Positions 11,401-22,580 of a stretch of 64,000 bases of DNA are shown here, one piece after another. The position numbers and the translations under genes are program-made. Source of the DNA: Rhea pennata (lineage: Eukaryota > Chordata > Aves > Rheiformes > Rheidae). How positions within the stretch are numbered: the stretch's first letter is position 1; each line of letters opens with the position of its first letter. Below the pieces are notes generated by a model that was given only the letters and a program-made list of their open reading frames with translations, ran no database searches and was not told the DNA's origin. The DNA lies in assembly GCF_028389875.1 (NCBI RefSeq), contig NC_084682.1, positions 4,102,001 to 4,166,000 of the forward strand, in the 5' to 3' direction.

Positions 11401-14400
11401 CAAATCTCCCTGTAATCACTGAGCAGCTGCACTGACTTCACTGCACAGCGGCGAGCCCTGAAGTTGGTGGATGCTGGCTGGCAGACGAGAATTGGGGCAG
11501 GCTATGACTTTTTTGCGATGTAAAGTCAAGGATGAAGGATATAAAAATTCAGAGACTTGTGCTGGAAGCCTCACGCACCGTTACAGGATTTGAGGGGGAC
11601 GAGGCAGACTTAAAAGCTGCAGTGCTAGTTATTTTTAGAGGGACAAATACTGCAGCTATGCTACAGCTTCCCCCAGCTGCATTAAGGCACACGCGGCAGC
11701 CGAGCGCGTTTGCCCCGGAGCCGGGACGGCGCAGCGGCAAACCGTAATAGCCTCTTCACGGCCGCAGCCGGAGAAGCCCCACGGCACAGAAAGCAGCGCG
11801 GGCTGCAGCCCGGTGGGTTTCTTCCCCCACCGCAAACCGAAGCCGTTGCCACTACGTGCATTCCCGGAGGCTGCCTGGCCTCGGGCCGAGCCTCCCAAGC
11901 CCCGTCCGGAGCTCCAGCCCGCTGCCCGGGCACCGGGACGAGCCCGCCCGCACCCGGCACCGCCTCCCGGCAGGTCGGCGTGCCCGCCGGGCCTCGTCTC
12001 CCCGCAGGCGCGCTTTACCTCTCTCTGCTCGCTGCAGATCTTGCACAACCAAAGCGGACGTTTCTGGCTTCCAACAGTTTCTATTCCACATTTGGTGCAA
12101 ACTTTCTGAAACAAGGAGAGAGGAAAAAAGAAGGGGGGGGGGTGTTAGCACCTATATTCCTCACAGCCGTACAGCCCTTGGCAGAGAGGGGGCTGACAAG
12201 CACCTGACCCAACAGCTTTGTCTCGCTTTCCTTAAAAGCCTAAACAGGGCACAGTTCTCTTATTTACCCTGGAGAACTGCTAATCCCAAGAAGCTGCTTC
12301 TGGTCTACAGAGATGCAAGACAAATGCAAACCTACCGCGGAGTCCCTGACTCCAGGCTGAGACGAGAGCCAGACAGGGCAAATCAAACCACTAAACCAAC
12401 AGGAACAGTTCCAGAGCATTTTTATTATTTCCCACGCTCAGCCAAGTGTAAAACGAACACTGGTTTGTTATAGCTCAAAACCCAAACTGAAGCAAACATC
12501 AAAAACTGTATTAGTGGGTTTTTAATTACTCCATGTTTGTGCAAGACTGGAAACCCTCCCTTCTCTTTCTTCACGTACATAGTCTTAGATCCCATGGCTT
12601 CGCCTTAATTTCAGCAAGCACTTGGCAGCTATTGATTCGTGGCTGCTCGGCCATGCCTGCTTGCGCAGCTCCTCAGCACGGCGCCGCGGGGCACCTCTCG
12701 CCGCACAAGGGCACCGTCCTTCCTCCGCTGGCATTACGAGCCATTTACAACCCAAATCGCTCAATAACGAAGCTGACGTGTATCAGGCTTGGCTTACAGC
12801 TCAAATGAGAAATTGGATGAATTCTTTGATCCTCACAGAGCAAAAGCCGCTCACAAGAGGGCCCTGGAGAGCAAAACCTTGCTCGGCGAGACGAGCGAAT
12901 TTAATCTCCCCAGCTAAGGCTTCCCACGCGCCCTGCTCGGCCGCTCCTCCGCCAAGCCAGGCGGCCTGTCCGCAGGGACGAACGTCTCCGTGGGGCACTC
13001 AGCCCCCGGAGGAGGCGAGCGGCAGAACGACGGTGCCCGAAGCTTTGCCCTCGGCGTGCGAGCAAACTTAACACGTCCAACTATTTTGCTCGGTGCGACC
13101 CAGAGGCAGGACTCTCGGCTCAGCCGCCAGCTCAACACGCAGCTTTTGCCAAGGCTCAGCTCAGCGTCCGTGCCCAGGGGGCTGTTTAACAGTGTTTCAG
13201 CTCGGGCTGGGATGCCCGCAGCTTTTTTACGAAGGGTAGACAGCACGGCCACACCGTCCCCTCCCAGCTCACCAGCCGCCGCACGGCGGCATCGCTGCCA
13301 AAGTCATCAGCCAGGCTTCAGGACGCCCCTCCAGTCCCTCCTCGGAGGCAGCACCGGCAGCGAGGTCGGGACTTTCCTCCATCTCTGTTCCCATCCTCGC
13401 TGTTTCTCTCCCAGAGAAACAAGGAGCGACCTATTCGGTTTGGCACACCAGTACCCAACGCGGCGCTGCCCAAGCCAACAGGAACCGCAGGTGCCAAAGG
13501 CGGATGTCTCCTCCCCTCCCACCTACCCCAAATTCTCAGGGGCAGGCTGCCGACTCCGCCATACGAACCCTCAAAGATTTCCATCCCCACGTGGGCATAG
13601 CACATTCCAACGCTCCCTCTAGTGGAAGTTTCCAAGAGATTTTATTCCTAGCCATAAATTTTGAAAGCTCAGTATATAACACAGGGCTTTCTTCCTCCTC
13701 TTCTCTGCAGATTAGCTGGAAAAATGAGCATCCCCCACAACCTCTCAGAAGACGACATAAAAATTAAGGACACTAAATGCAATGCTGTTCCTCATTAAAT
13801 ACAAGAAAAAGCATTTTCCTCTCCTACTTATATTTCACCTTTCATACGCAATGCTGATACCCTCTGCATGATAAATTGCACATTATGCTTTGTCTAACTG
13901 CTGCTACTGTTAACTGATCTGTATTTTCATACATCTGTCTTCCATAATGCATTTATTTCTAAGATAATAAAACTAATATTAAAAATATTCTTCATTTTGA
14001 TTTATAAATGCTAAAACAGAAAGTGGCACTTAGAAAATCCATCTGACTACAAGAGCTATAGAACCTCTATTCTACAGAAAAAACTTACTGAAGGTAAGTT
14101 CACAGCTACATTTCAGATGCATCATTACAACAATTCTTGTTACTGACCTAAATGGGCTACAACGACTTTCCAATCAGACAGTAATATAGCAATGCTAGGA
14201 AGAAAAATATGAGCTTTAAAAATCCATAATTCCCTGCAAGTCATTGCTTACTGCACACAATACTGCACGAGTGATGAATACCCCGGGAGGAGAGGGAACG
14301 AGCTTGAAGTAACAGCCCCCTCCACGTGCGCCCTGCTGCGGGCTCACTGTTCCCTCAGCTCACGCTGTAACACGGAAAAGTCCTGCGGGACAAGCCCGGG

Positions 14401-17400
14401 GCGCCCAGCCAGCCTTGCCCGGAGCTTGCACGGAGCGGAAAAGTGCAGCCAGGCTGAGAGCAGCTGCAAAAGGCACACTGGAAAGCAGGACCTCACCTTA
14501 AATCAACTTGCGTTTGTATCTTCCTGAACTGCCCCACGGACTCCAGGCAAAAAGGGAATAACCACAACCCCCCCCCCTTTTCCTCGGCGGTTTGCTGACC
14601 GCAGCCCCCCAGGAGCGCTGGGCTCGCGCAGCCTCGCTCGCTAAGGGGGCTCCTGCCTGCCGCCGCGAGGAGCCGGAGCGGGGGAAGCTCTGCTCCGGCT
14701 TCTGCCTCCTCATTAGCGCCCAGGGCTCGTAAGGCGGAGGTTGGAAAGTGCTGCAGCAACGTGACCCTCTGCACTAGCTGGCTTTGGGCGAGGTGAGAGC
14801 AGAAACACCAGGGGAAGAGGGCAGGAACGCAGCACATCCTGTTATTCCGCGTGCTTGGAACGCAGGAAGCGGCCAGCGGGCTCCTGTCGGCAGCCAGCCC
14901 CTTACTCCCCCCAGGTGCCTGCGCCCGGAGCCCGCGCGTCCGAGGGAGCCGTGCCGCAGCTCCCATTTAAACCAGACTTACTTCCCAGTACCTTACTGCC
15001 GCCTCCTTCGCTACCCCTTCCTCGGAGCGCCGGCCGAGGACCCTGGTGCTCAGAAGTTTGCATTTACCTCCCCAGCTCCTGCTGGGAGCAGCAGATCACA
15101 GGCTCTGCCAACGGTCAGTGCCAGCGCAAAACGCCCTCCACCATGACCTCCACGGGGACCAGCACAGCTGCAGGGGCCCCAGCTCACACCAGTCCCCCCC
15201 CCCCCCGAGGGCACCAGCTGGGGGGTCAGTGCTGTCCTGGGGGCTCATCTCCCTAGTGATGGGGCGGGTGGCACGGGCCAGCGTCTCTTTGGCTCTGGTC
15301 CCCACCAGGGCCAGAGTCAGCACAGGCTGCTCCCTTCCACCCGAGCACCAGGCAGAAACGCTCCGGGCACCCACCAGGCCCCCCGGCCTCTCCCCAGGCA
15401 CCACGCCGAGGCAAAGCCGCTTACAAACAGACACATCTCCCCAGGGAACGAGGACAGGCTTCAAGTGTGGGGAAAACAGCCTCCCGGCAGAAGGAGGGTA
15501 AGGTGGTTGCCTTGGAGATCATCATCTCCACAGCAATACGGGTTAACGCTTGCCTGCCCGAGTCCACCGAACGCAGGTAGCACAACCACCTCCCTGCAAA
15601 CCGCTGCTCCAACTCCGACAGCGGCACGCAGTCCTGCCAGCGACAGACTCGGAGAGAGGCACCAAAGCACAGGCTAATTTAGGTATCAGGGTTGGAAACC
15701 TTACACTGGTTTGGGGCTTGAAGATGGGCTCGAGCCTTTTTTCCTCCAAAGACCCATGCTGTTGAAAGATCTAAGGACAGACCGTGCAGTAGCAGCACAG
15801 AGCACAGCTCCTTTGCTGAGCTGCCTCTGATGACCATACCGTTCTGCCCCGTCCCCCATCCCCAAGCCCAGGGTGGTCAGTCAGCACCAGGATCTTTCAC
15901 CCCCTCTAACTGCAGTTCAGGCTCGGGAATAAACTCCTTAGTCCTGGGGAATGGGGTACCCGGGCTGCGAGAGAGAACTTGAGAGTATGGTAGCACAACC
16001 CCGGGCACGCGGAGCTACGGTAAGCCAAGACTACAGAGCCATCTGAGAGCCCTGGTGGCCTTCCCTAGACAGACCTGCTATCAGGAACGGGCAGGAACCG
16101 GCAAACCTACCTTTCTGCAGTCCTGGCAGAAGACGGACGTGCTCCCCAGCAGCCCGAGCAGCTCGCCGCAGAGCAAGCACTGGGAGAGCCCGTTGCCCAT
16201 CGCGTTCTTTCTCATGTTCTCCAGCCGCTCCACCAGGCGCCTGCAAGGCGACGGGGCAGAGCTCAGATCACAGCAGTCACCTCGGAAATTGAAGCGCACG
16301 ATATTGTGGCAACCGCACTGCTCTGGGAAGAGGCACGCCACGATCCGGGCTCCAGACTCAGCCTATCATTGCTGCTTCTGCGCAGGTTTGGGCACCTTGC
16401 TAGGACCATAGCTACTTCCACTTCAGCCTCTACACCCAGTGTCTTCTATCAGCCGGCTGTTGGCCTTCAGGGGACCCCAGCCCATCTACAGATGCTCACC
16501 AAGCCTGGAACCACCAGCTCAGGAACCCGACAGACCTGGCTCAGCTAGTGGGCGCAGGGCAGACAGTTTGCAAGAAGGGCTTGGTCCCAGCACCCTTCGG
16601 GAGCTCAGCGTCACCTGGGCTGCACAGCCTCAGCGCCGTGATTTCCTGGCCACGGAACCACAGAAGCATCCAGGGCTCAGGCCAGGGAAAGCGAGACAGC
16701 AGCAGGAAAGAGCAGAGCCGTCAGCGCCACGACGCCCAGCTCTGTTCACACCCTTCCCCTGAACACAGCCCTGCAGGAACACGACTCGCCAACATCTCGG
16801 TAGAAGCAGGAGGGCCAGAGTGAAGCCGCCAGACCCAAACGAGCCCGGCACATCCCAGGAACACCAGTAACTGCTCTCCGCTTCGCTCAGCAGCCTGCTT
16901 GGAAAACAAGCGGCACATATGTGTGCACAACGCCCGCGGCAGCAGGACTACGGAAGGGAAAGAAGGAAAGAGGAGCAATTAGGATGCAGGATGCGGAGAG
17001 CACGCAGAGCGAGGCTGCTGCCACGAGCTCACTGCCTGGCGAGTCTCAGACGGGAGGGTAACGGCCAGGCCGTTTATCAACGGCAGGCACCAGCCGCCGT
17101 CCACGCGGCCCCGCCGTCCACGCGGCCCCATCCTCGGTTCTCGTTAGCGCTAACGCTCCATCAACCAAGCCCCGCACGGAGAGGGAGGCCAGGTCCGTCT
17201 GAAAGAGGGACCGCCCGCGGTGGCGAGGTCAGGCAGCGCAGCCAGGCGTTGCTGCGTTCACGATCCTTGACTTGAGCGCGCGAGAGCACGCAGAAGCTCA
17301 CAGCAGCGTTTCAGAGAGGGCTCAAGCGCAAGGCGGCAGCTCTCCGCAGCTGCATCAACAACCGCGCAGGAGCGATCAGCCCCTCGGGGTCACCGGCCGC

Positions 17401-19003
17401 TCCCGGGGGCCGGATCCTCCCGCGGACCACGCGAGCGCTCCCGCCAGCTCCCGCCGGCCGGCACCGCGCAGCGACGGAGGTCAGCACAGGAGAAGCAAGC
17501 CGGGTCTGCCGAGCCCGGGCCGGGAGCCACCGGGGCTTCCTGCTCGGCAGACCCGAAGCGCGGCTGGAAAACGGGGCAGGACCGCCCAGCCGCCCGGCTT
17601 TGAAGGCCGGCGGCACTGGACTGCCACTGCCGCAGCTGAGCCCAGCGCTCCAGCAGGGCTGAAAGCAAACGAAAACCAGCAAAAAGGAGGAGGAAGATGC
17701 CCATAAATTCAATAATCCAAGCTAACAAGCCCCTTCCAGAGAAGTCAGCCAACTAGAACACGAACTCATTCACTACTCCAGGCAAAATCCCAGGGGGCTG
17801 CTGCGGACAAGGGAAAAAGCTGGCCGCGCTGCCGGGAGCGGGCTCCGAGCCGTGCCCTCCAACGAGCAGCCGGTGCAGCTGCACAGCTCGGCGCCTTCCC
17901 GAGGCTCTTCCAGAGCTGCTGGGGCAGCTGCCTTAGCACAGGCTGCGTTTTCCAGGCACTGGGCTGGTGGCCGTAACTCCAGCGAGCCCCAAGGCTCGAA
18001 GAAGATGTGGCAAAGGCTTGAGCCATGGGGAGAAAGAGAAACCCCGTCCTTCCCAGCTCTCATCACCTCCAAACGAGCAGCACAGGAGGGGTAAAAGACG
18101 TGACCTAAGGGAAGCCCTGGCTGATGGCGCCCGAGCTCAGGCAGCCCGGAGAGCTGGCCTCCGCCTGCACTGACCTTTCCTTCTGGGGGAAGGGGACAAG
18201 CGAACGTGACCGTACCCGATGCGCTGCTGCTCGATGATGTCCAATTTCTCCGCCTTGCGGATGACTTCCAGAATGACCTCAAGTTCCTGCGGGCTCAGAG
18301 CCTGCATCTTCCTCTGCTTCTCGGTCTGGAACGTGTGCACCGACCAGCCGGTCTGGAGCCTGCAGGGATCGCGATGGACGGAGGAGTCCAGCTGCGAGAG
18401 GAGAGCGCAGGACCCCCGGCCGCGCGCGCGGGCCGCTCCGCACGCGCCAGCCCGCCTCCAGAGGAGCCTGCTGCCCGGCCGGGGCCCAGAGCAGGAGTCT
18501 CCTCGCACTCTCCCAGCGGCGCCGAGCGCTGGCGACTCTCTCCCTGCCATTTGATTTGCCTTTCTGGTCCCATTTGTGTTTTACCGCCCCGTACCCTCGC
18601 TCTTGTTTGACTCTGCCCTGCAGAGGGGAGGGATCGGTGGGAGCACGTGAGTAAGAGAAAAAAAAATACACAGTTGCATCTAGGGCGAGGATATCTTGGG
18701 GGTATCCTTGCAAAGACGGGCGCCCATGCGAGATGCTGCAAGCGCCAGCAGCAGGCTCCAGAACCGAGCAGCTACCTGCACCCTCCTCCCCCTGCCCTTT
18801 ACCTTCGAGTGGCAGCAATTTAATTTTGGTGGGGGGAAAAAAAATGACAAGTTCCTGCCACAAAAGGGCGCCGACAGCTGGGGAACGGCATCGCGGGGCG
18901 CCGCGGAGGGGTTTGCTCCAACTCACTTGGCGCGCAGGGCCAGCTGCCGGTCGTTGGGGCAGACCCACTGGCCGGTGCCGCTGCCGAAGATGGTGTCGGC
19001 CAT
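2250..19003 (-). CDS. RPH3AL: RPH3AL (Noc2, rabphilin 3A-like without C2 domains), complete coding span, six exons
   Basis: The coding sequence joins 19003-18927, 18359-18216, 16240-16111, 12105-12019, 4773-4599 and 2491-2250, in total 855 nt or 284 residues plus stop. All five junctions are GT-AG and the phases agree. The protein opens [18 protein letters not shown] and has a helical Rab-binding segment (about residues 27-90). An eight-cysteine FYVE-like zinc finger follows, made of four CxxC pairs at C95/C98, C112/C115, C120/C123 and C138/C141. Next come the Rab-contact motif SGAWF (151-155) and an acidic-serine tail beginning [11 protein letters not shown]. Noc2 is a cytosolic effector of Rab3/Rab27 on secretory granules and lacks the C2 domains of rabphilin; human Noc2 is 315 residues, so this one is a little shorter, mainly in the poorly conserved C-terminus. 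The gene ends before the left flank, where DOC2B would be expected, and RFLNB lies upstream, as in human. Confidence 0.93.
2492..4598 (-). other. RPH3AL: RPH3AL intron 5
   Basis: GC-rich intron. It holds a T run plus (TA)n/(GA)n at 2720-2757, a 26-base A run at 3702-3727 and (GGGAC)n at 4358-4379. Near its 3' end (2513-2527) it carries CCA triplets on the transcript strand. No other gene is seen. Confidence 0.7.
3702..3727. repeat. Poly(A) homopolymer, 26 nt
   Basis: An uninterrupted A run on the plus strand. No SINE or retrocopy body is recognisable beside it. Confidence 0.9.
4599..4773 (-). CDS. RPH3AL: RPH3AL coding exon 5 (residues 147-204, SGAWF Rab-contact motif)
   Basis: The acceptor TCTCCAACAG precedes [17 protein letters not shown], which carries the SGAWF motif shared by rabphilin and Noc2. 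The rest is a serine/alanine-rich linker ending SFTWARRQ, matching human YTWARGR. The exon ends in phase 1 (G) before the donor GTTGGT. A run of GGT triplets lies just upstream of the short pyrimidine tract of the acceptor. Confidence 0.9.
4774..12018 (-). other. RPH3AL: RPH3AL intron 4 (7.2 kb)
   Basis: Alternating CpG-dense patches (about 5570-5870, 6490-7290, 8290-8560, 9500-10000, 11700-12000) and AT-richer stretches. Open frames here are GC-driven. None resembles a known protein or carries a convincing splice pair. A (GGT)n run on the transcript strand lies at 4791-4810, next to the acceptor. Confidence 0.6.
4791..4810. repeat. (ACC)n microsatellite next to the RPH3AL exon 5 acceptor
   Basis: About seven ACC units on the plus strand read GGT on the transcript strand. 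They end 17 nt before the first base of exon 5. Confidence 0.9.
12019..12105 (-). CDS. RPH3AL: RPH3AL coding exon 4 (residues 118-146, second half of zinc finger)
   Basis: The acceptor TTGTTTCAG precedes 87 nt, exactly 29 codons. It reads KVCTKCGIE and then [14 protein letters not shown], giving the third and fourth CxxC pairs. The donor is GTAAAG. Both ends are in phase 0, matching human Noc2. Confidence 0.92.
12106..16110 (-). other. RPH3AL: RPH3AL intron 3 (4.0 kb)
   Basis: Mostly unique sequence, with an AT-rich block at about 13660-14280 between GC-rich sides. It contains a CTCF-like motif at 13612-13625 and short C runs near 14569 and 15191. No further gene is seen. Confidence 0.6.
13612..13625 (-). 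promoter_or_regulatory. CTCF-like motif
   Basis: The minus strand reads CCACTAGAGGGAGC, which fits 13 of 14 positions of the CTCF consensus CCASYAGRKGGCRS. It lies inside RPH3AL intron 3, at the edge of an AT-rich block. Confidence 0.4.
16111..16240 (-). CDS. RPH3AL: RPH3AL coding exon 3 (residues 74-117, first half of zinc finger)
   Basis: This 130-nt exon has the acceptor CCTTGCAG and the donor GTAGGT. It encodes [19 protein letters not shown] followed by the first two CxxC pairs (CLLC and CQDC) of the FYVE-like finger. Bases 15-126 of the exon are repeated in inverted orientation at 20525-20636 with a single mismatch. This copy retains the reading frame and splice sites and is the functional one. 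Confidence 0.92.
16241..18215 (-). other. RPH3AL: RPH3AL intron 2 (2.0 kb)
   Basis: GC-rich unique sequence with a CpG-dense patch at about 17040-17660. A 17-bp unit (GCCGTCCACGCGGCCCC) occurs twice in tandem at 17096-17129. No other gene is seen. Confidence 0.6.
17096..17129. repeat. 17-bp direct repeat, two copies
   Basis: Two adjacent identical copies of GCCGTCCACGCGGCCCC within a CpG-dense part of RPH3AL intron 2. Confidence 0.8.
18216..18359 (-). CDS. RPH3AL: RPH3AL coding exon 2 (residues 26-74, Rab-binding helix)
   Basis: The acceptor CCCTGCAG is followed by G, which completes Lys26. The exon reads [10 protein letters not shown] and then the charged helix [20 protein letters not shown], the N-terminal helix of the Rab-binding domain. 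It ends in the codon for Gly74 before the donor GTACGG at 18215. Confidence 0.9.
18360..18926 (-). other. RPH3AL: RPH3AL intron 1 within the coding region (567 nt)
   Basis: CpG-rich at both ends with a short AT-rich centre. No other feature is recognised. It lies between the two exons that the inverted exon copy and coding exon 3 would bracket in the pre-mRNA. Confidence 0.6.
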
Positions 19004-19025
19004 GGCGCCGGGGCAGAGCTCGCAC
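18927..19025 (-). CDS. RPH3AL: RPH3AL coding exon 1 (22 nt 5' UTR plus residues 1-25)
   Basis: The acceptor CCTTCCAG ends at 19026, leaving 22 nt of 5' UTR before the ATG at 19003-19001. The start sits in a strong Kozak context (GGCGCCATGG). The exon encodes the conserved Noc2 N-terminus MADTIFGSG and stops after two bases of Lys26. The donor GTGAGT begins at 18926. Confidence 0.9.
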
Positions 19026-20524
19026 CTGGAAGGAGCGCGGGCAGCGTCGGCGCGGCGGCACGGCGCCCGTCGCCCGGGGTCGCGTGCCGCAGAGGTCTCT
19101 CCTCCGCACCCAGCAATAGAGACAAACCGTCACCCTTGCAAAATATAAGCCAGCAAATGCCTTCAAACACTGCATTAAGACAAGTCTGGAAGTTCAGATT
19201 TTCATGGCACTCTGGAAAAAACCCACACTCTTCCCCAGCGCTGTCGCAATTTTTCATTTCAAGTGAGCGAAAAGCGTTGTTTATGAAAACAATCCCTGCC
19301 CCATCCCTAACGGGGCAGCCCGGACAGGGAAAGCCCTTCCGACGGGCACGGAGCAGCCACGGCTGCCGGCTTTCACCCCTTAACGGGGCAGCAAACAGAA
19401 ACCCGCACAACAGGCGGCACGAATAGTGGCAGGTCATTAAAACTGCCTCCGTAACAGCCCGATATTTATAACCGCAGCCCACAGTACCGCTTTGAGTAGC
19501 GTTTGAGGTCTCTGATGTTTAAGACAGCAGCTCTTTTAGCAGAGCTGCTGTGGCTCGTGCGCAGCAGAGCCACGCCGACGAGTCCCCGCGTTCAACAGCA
19601 GTTTTGCCACGAGCAGATCAGCAAAGGCAGCAAGGGCCAACTGCAGGGCAGTTTTTTGAGGAAAGGCATCCCCAGAAGCACCTCCACAGCTAGGCAGTCC
19701 TGGCTCCTACCAGCAGCTCCGATGAAGGGAAGGCGCCAAGGATCAGAAGCAGCCAAACGACTTCAGCGAAGGCAAAACCGGCCTCGACGTACCGAGCTTT
19801 CCTCCAGCTGGATTCCCTCTCCGGCAGGGTAAGCGTCTCATGAGCCCTGATGCATAAATTTGCAGGCATTAGTGCTTACCTTTCCCAAAAGGGACACTCG
19901 CTAGCTCTAAAACCGCACCTGCTGGGCAGAGATAACGTGTTTGAAGCAGTTTGGCAAGCGCAAATCAGATACAATACCGAGCGGGTTACATCACCCGCCA
20001 ACCGTGCCGTAATCCCCAAGGAAACGCACGTTCTCGTCCCAACCCTCAGCACCCTTACGGCGCGCCCGCGCCGCTCGCTACCCACCGCCGACCCGCGGGT
20101 CGCGAAGCTACGCCTTCACCTAGAGCGGCCAACGTGGGATTTTGCAGAGGTTTTCCAAGCCTGCGGCGAGCTGCTCCAGGGTTACAGGCAGGCATAACCC
20201 CCCCCCCCCGCGAACGCACGCGTTGAACGGCTCCTCCAGCGTGCCCCGCGCACGCCTGCGCAGCCCGCGGGACCGGCGTCCACGCGCAACCAGCCCCGGC
20301 CCCGCGGGATGCTCAGCAGAAACCCCCGGGCAGAGAGGGCCCCGGGGCCGGGCAGAGCAGCGCAGCTCGCTCGCCAGCAGGAACGTTTACGGGAGCGTTT
20401 TCTTCCAGCAGCGCTGAGCATCTGCTGCTCCCTCTGAATTAATCCGGCACTGCAGGTGGCTTTGCAGCCCTGCCTCTGAAGAAAAGCAAAGCCCAGCGTG
20501 GTTTGACACGAGCGTCTCACAGGA

Positions 20525-20636
20525 GGCTGGAGAACATGAGAAAGAACGCGATGGGCAACGGGCTCTCCCAGTGCTTGCTCTGCGGCGAGCTGCTCGGGCT
20601 GCTGGGGAGCACGTCCGTCCTCTGCCAGGACTGCAG
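20525..20636 (+). pseudogene. Inverted 112-bp copy of RPH3AL coding exon 3
   Basis: The plus strand here matches the minus-strand exon segment 16226-16115 at 111 of 112 bases. The one difference, at 20620, changes TTC (Phe) to CTC (Leu). Homology starts at exon base 15 and stops at base 126 of 130, and the flanking introns do not match. An AG (CTCACAG) precedes the copy, but no GT donor follows the homologous part. The frame is open ([20 protein letters not shown]), but the copy is antisense to RPH3AL, so it cannot be an exon of that mRNA. It may be a recent exon-limited duplication or an assembly error. Confidence 0.85.
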
Positions 20637-22434
20637 GACTGCGAGGAATTATCAGCAAGCTCTTTTCTTACTGATGCTCTACAGCTTGCTTTAAAAACCT
20701 TCCACCCGTCTGCCCCTTTGCTACGATGGAGGAGGGCCGTCACACGAAACTCAACCTCACGAAGTCCGAGCCCACCCGACCGCACGAGGCGCAGAGACGC
20801 CGAGGCTTTTCGGTTTTCCTCGCCAGAACAACAGCTTGGACAGAGCTTACCTCTCATACCGGAACGGACACAGCGGACCAAACCAAAGGCGAGCACGGGA
20901 CCTGCTATCTGATGAGCCCCGAAAGCAGATGCTTAACGAGCACAGTGAGGATCCAGCAACGCTTCTCCAGAACAGCCCCCAGTGACTCCTGGGCCAGGCG
21001 CTCCCTGGACCAGGCTGCAGCTCTGTATTTAACACCCTTAACATTTTTCCATCCCAAACTTATCTACTTGGTTTTTGAGCTCACATACGGTTTTAGCATC
21101 ATCTTAATATACCGAGTCCCTTCTGTATTGCCCCATTTCAAACGCATTTTTTTACCTTGACTACGTCAAAAGCGTAGGGTCTTGCCTGCAGACGCTCTGA
21201 CATTGAGATAGTCACTGCTGCAGAAAACACGTCCTCGCGGCAGCAAAAGCAGAGCCTGTGCAAGGCCTCCTGCAGCGGGGCTGATTACAGGTGCCCACGA
21301 AGCGTGAAATCCCCGGGGCCCTGCGGACACCCCGCACGGGCCCAGGAGCGGCTCTCTGCTCAGCCATCGTTTGCCTGATTATTTCAGCGAAGCAGCTCAC
21401 GTCTATGTAAATTTGTTTTTATAGGGAATTAATTAGGCTTTTTTTTTTAAAAAAAAAAAAAAACAGTTCATTTAAAAAGTAAAAATTAAACAGCTGGCCA
21501 GAGCCAAGCTCCTGATTCCCAGGCTGAGCGGTGCCAGTGTAATTAACTCGCCCGCTTCCCAGCGGACTCCCCGCTCGCGTCGGGCACCTTTCTGGCCCAT
21601 TTTTCCTCTTAGCCACTGCTCCCTCAAAGACACGGCGTAATTGCTCTCTGCTCCGCACACCAGACCCTGTTATCCTGGGAAACCTTGGCAACTAAGTGAA
21701 TGTTTGCTCCTGTTGCTATGACAGAGGATAAATGACTCGCGGCGAGAGATAACGTTAACGGAGGCGCTGCCTCCCCGCTCCTACCCGACGCTCGTCGCGC
21801 GGCGGGGGACGAGTGCCAGCGATCGCAGAAGGTTATTTCTTGCGGATGCAAGCCTCCCTCTCAGGTTTTACAGATCCTGGGGCTGCAGCCGAGCTTCAAA
21901 GCGCAGGACTGTTTCTAAACAAGCCTCAGAGGCTGCGGGAGCGCGACAGGAGACCTGCGCTTTGCTTCCAAGATGAGGCCACGTCGCGGGGAAGGGAGCA
22001 GACCCGTAAGAGCTGGAGGGCCACGCGATACAAGCGGTTGGACGCGCTCCGACATGACTGACATCTCCATGGCCTGGGCCAGCACAGACGGAGAAAACAC
22101 GGTGCCCCAAAAAGCACCACGAAGCCCGGGCAAGCTTTTAAGGATCCCGTGAGACCTTCTCCGAGTCTGTCCCACCGCGAAGGCTTGGCCTGAGCGGCAC
22201 CACAAACCTGAAACGTTCGCTCACGTTAACTCAGAGGCTCAAGCTCCTGCAAACTCTCCCCTCCCGCTACCAGCAGCGTTAGCTCCGCTCTCCCACGCGC
22301 GAACACCCGCTGCGCAGCTTGGCCGCGGCCCCCTCCGACTCCATATGGAAAAGCCCGCAGGACCGGCGCTCCTCGTAGCGACGGCAGCAGCTCGGGCTCA
22401 CGGGGAAGGAGCTGGGGCAGTCCCTGCAGCGTAC

Positions 22435-22580
22435 TCACCGATCACAGCGCGAGCACCAGCCGCCGCGGCCCTGCGGCGCTCTGCAGCAGGGAGACGAGCG
22501 CCAGCGCGGCACGCAGCGGAGCGGCCGCGCTCAGAGCCAGGCGTTCGGGTCTGGTCGGCCCCGTTCGAGGTGAACTCAGC
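22435..22580 (-). promoter_or_regulatory. Candidate RPH3AL 5' non-coding exon with donor at 22438
   Basis: A CpG-dense stretch on the minus strand ends in the consensus donor CG|GTGAGTAC (last exonic base 22439). It lies 3.4 kb upstream of the exon carrying the ATG, which itself opens with a splice acceptor, so at least one non-coding exon is required upstream. The exon's 5' limit cannot be seen. Placement is inferred from the donor and the composition. Confidence 0.33.

Noticed and set aside
20503-20694. The plus-strand zinc-finger frame as a real small gene or alternative RPH3AL exon
   Set aside because: It is antisense to RPH3AL, no donor follows the homologous part, and half of an FYVE-like finger alone would not fold. 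It is treated as an inverted duplicate.
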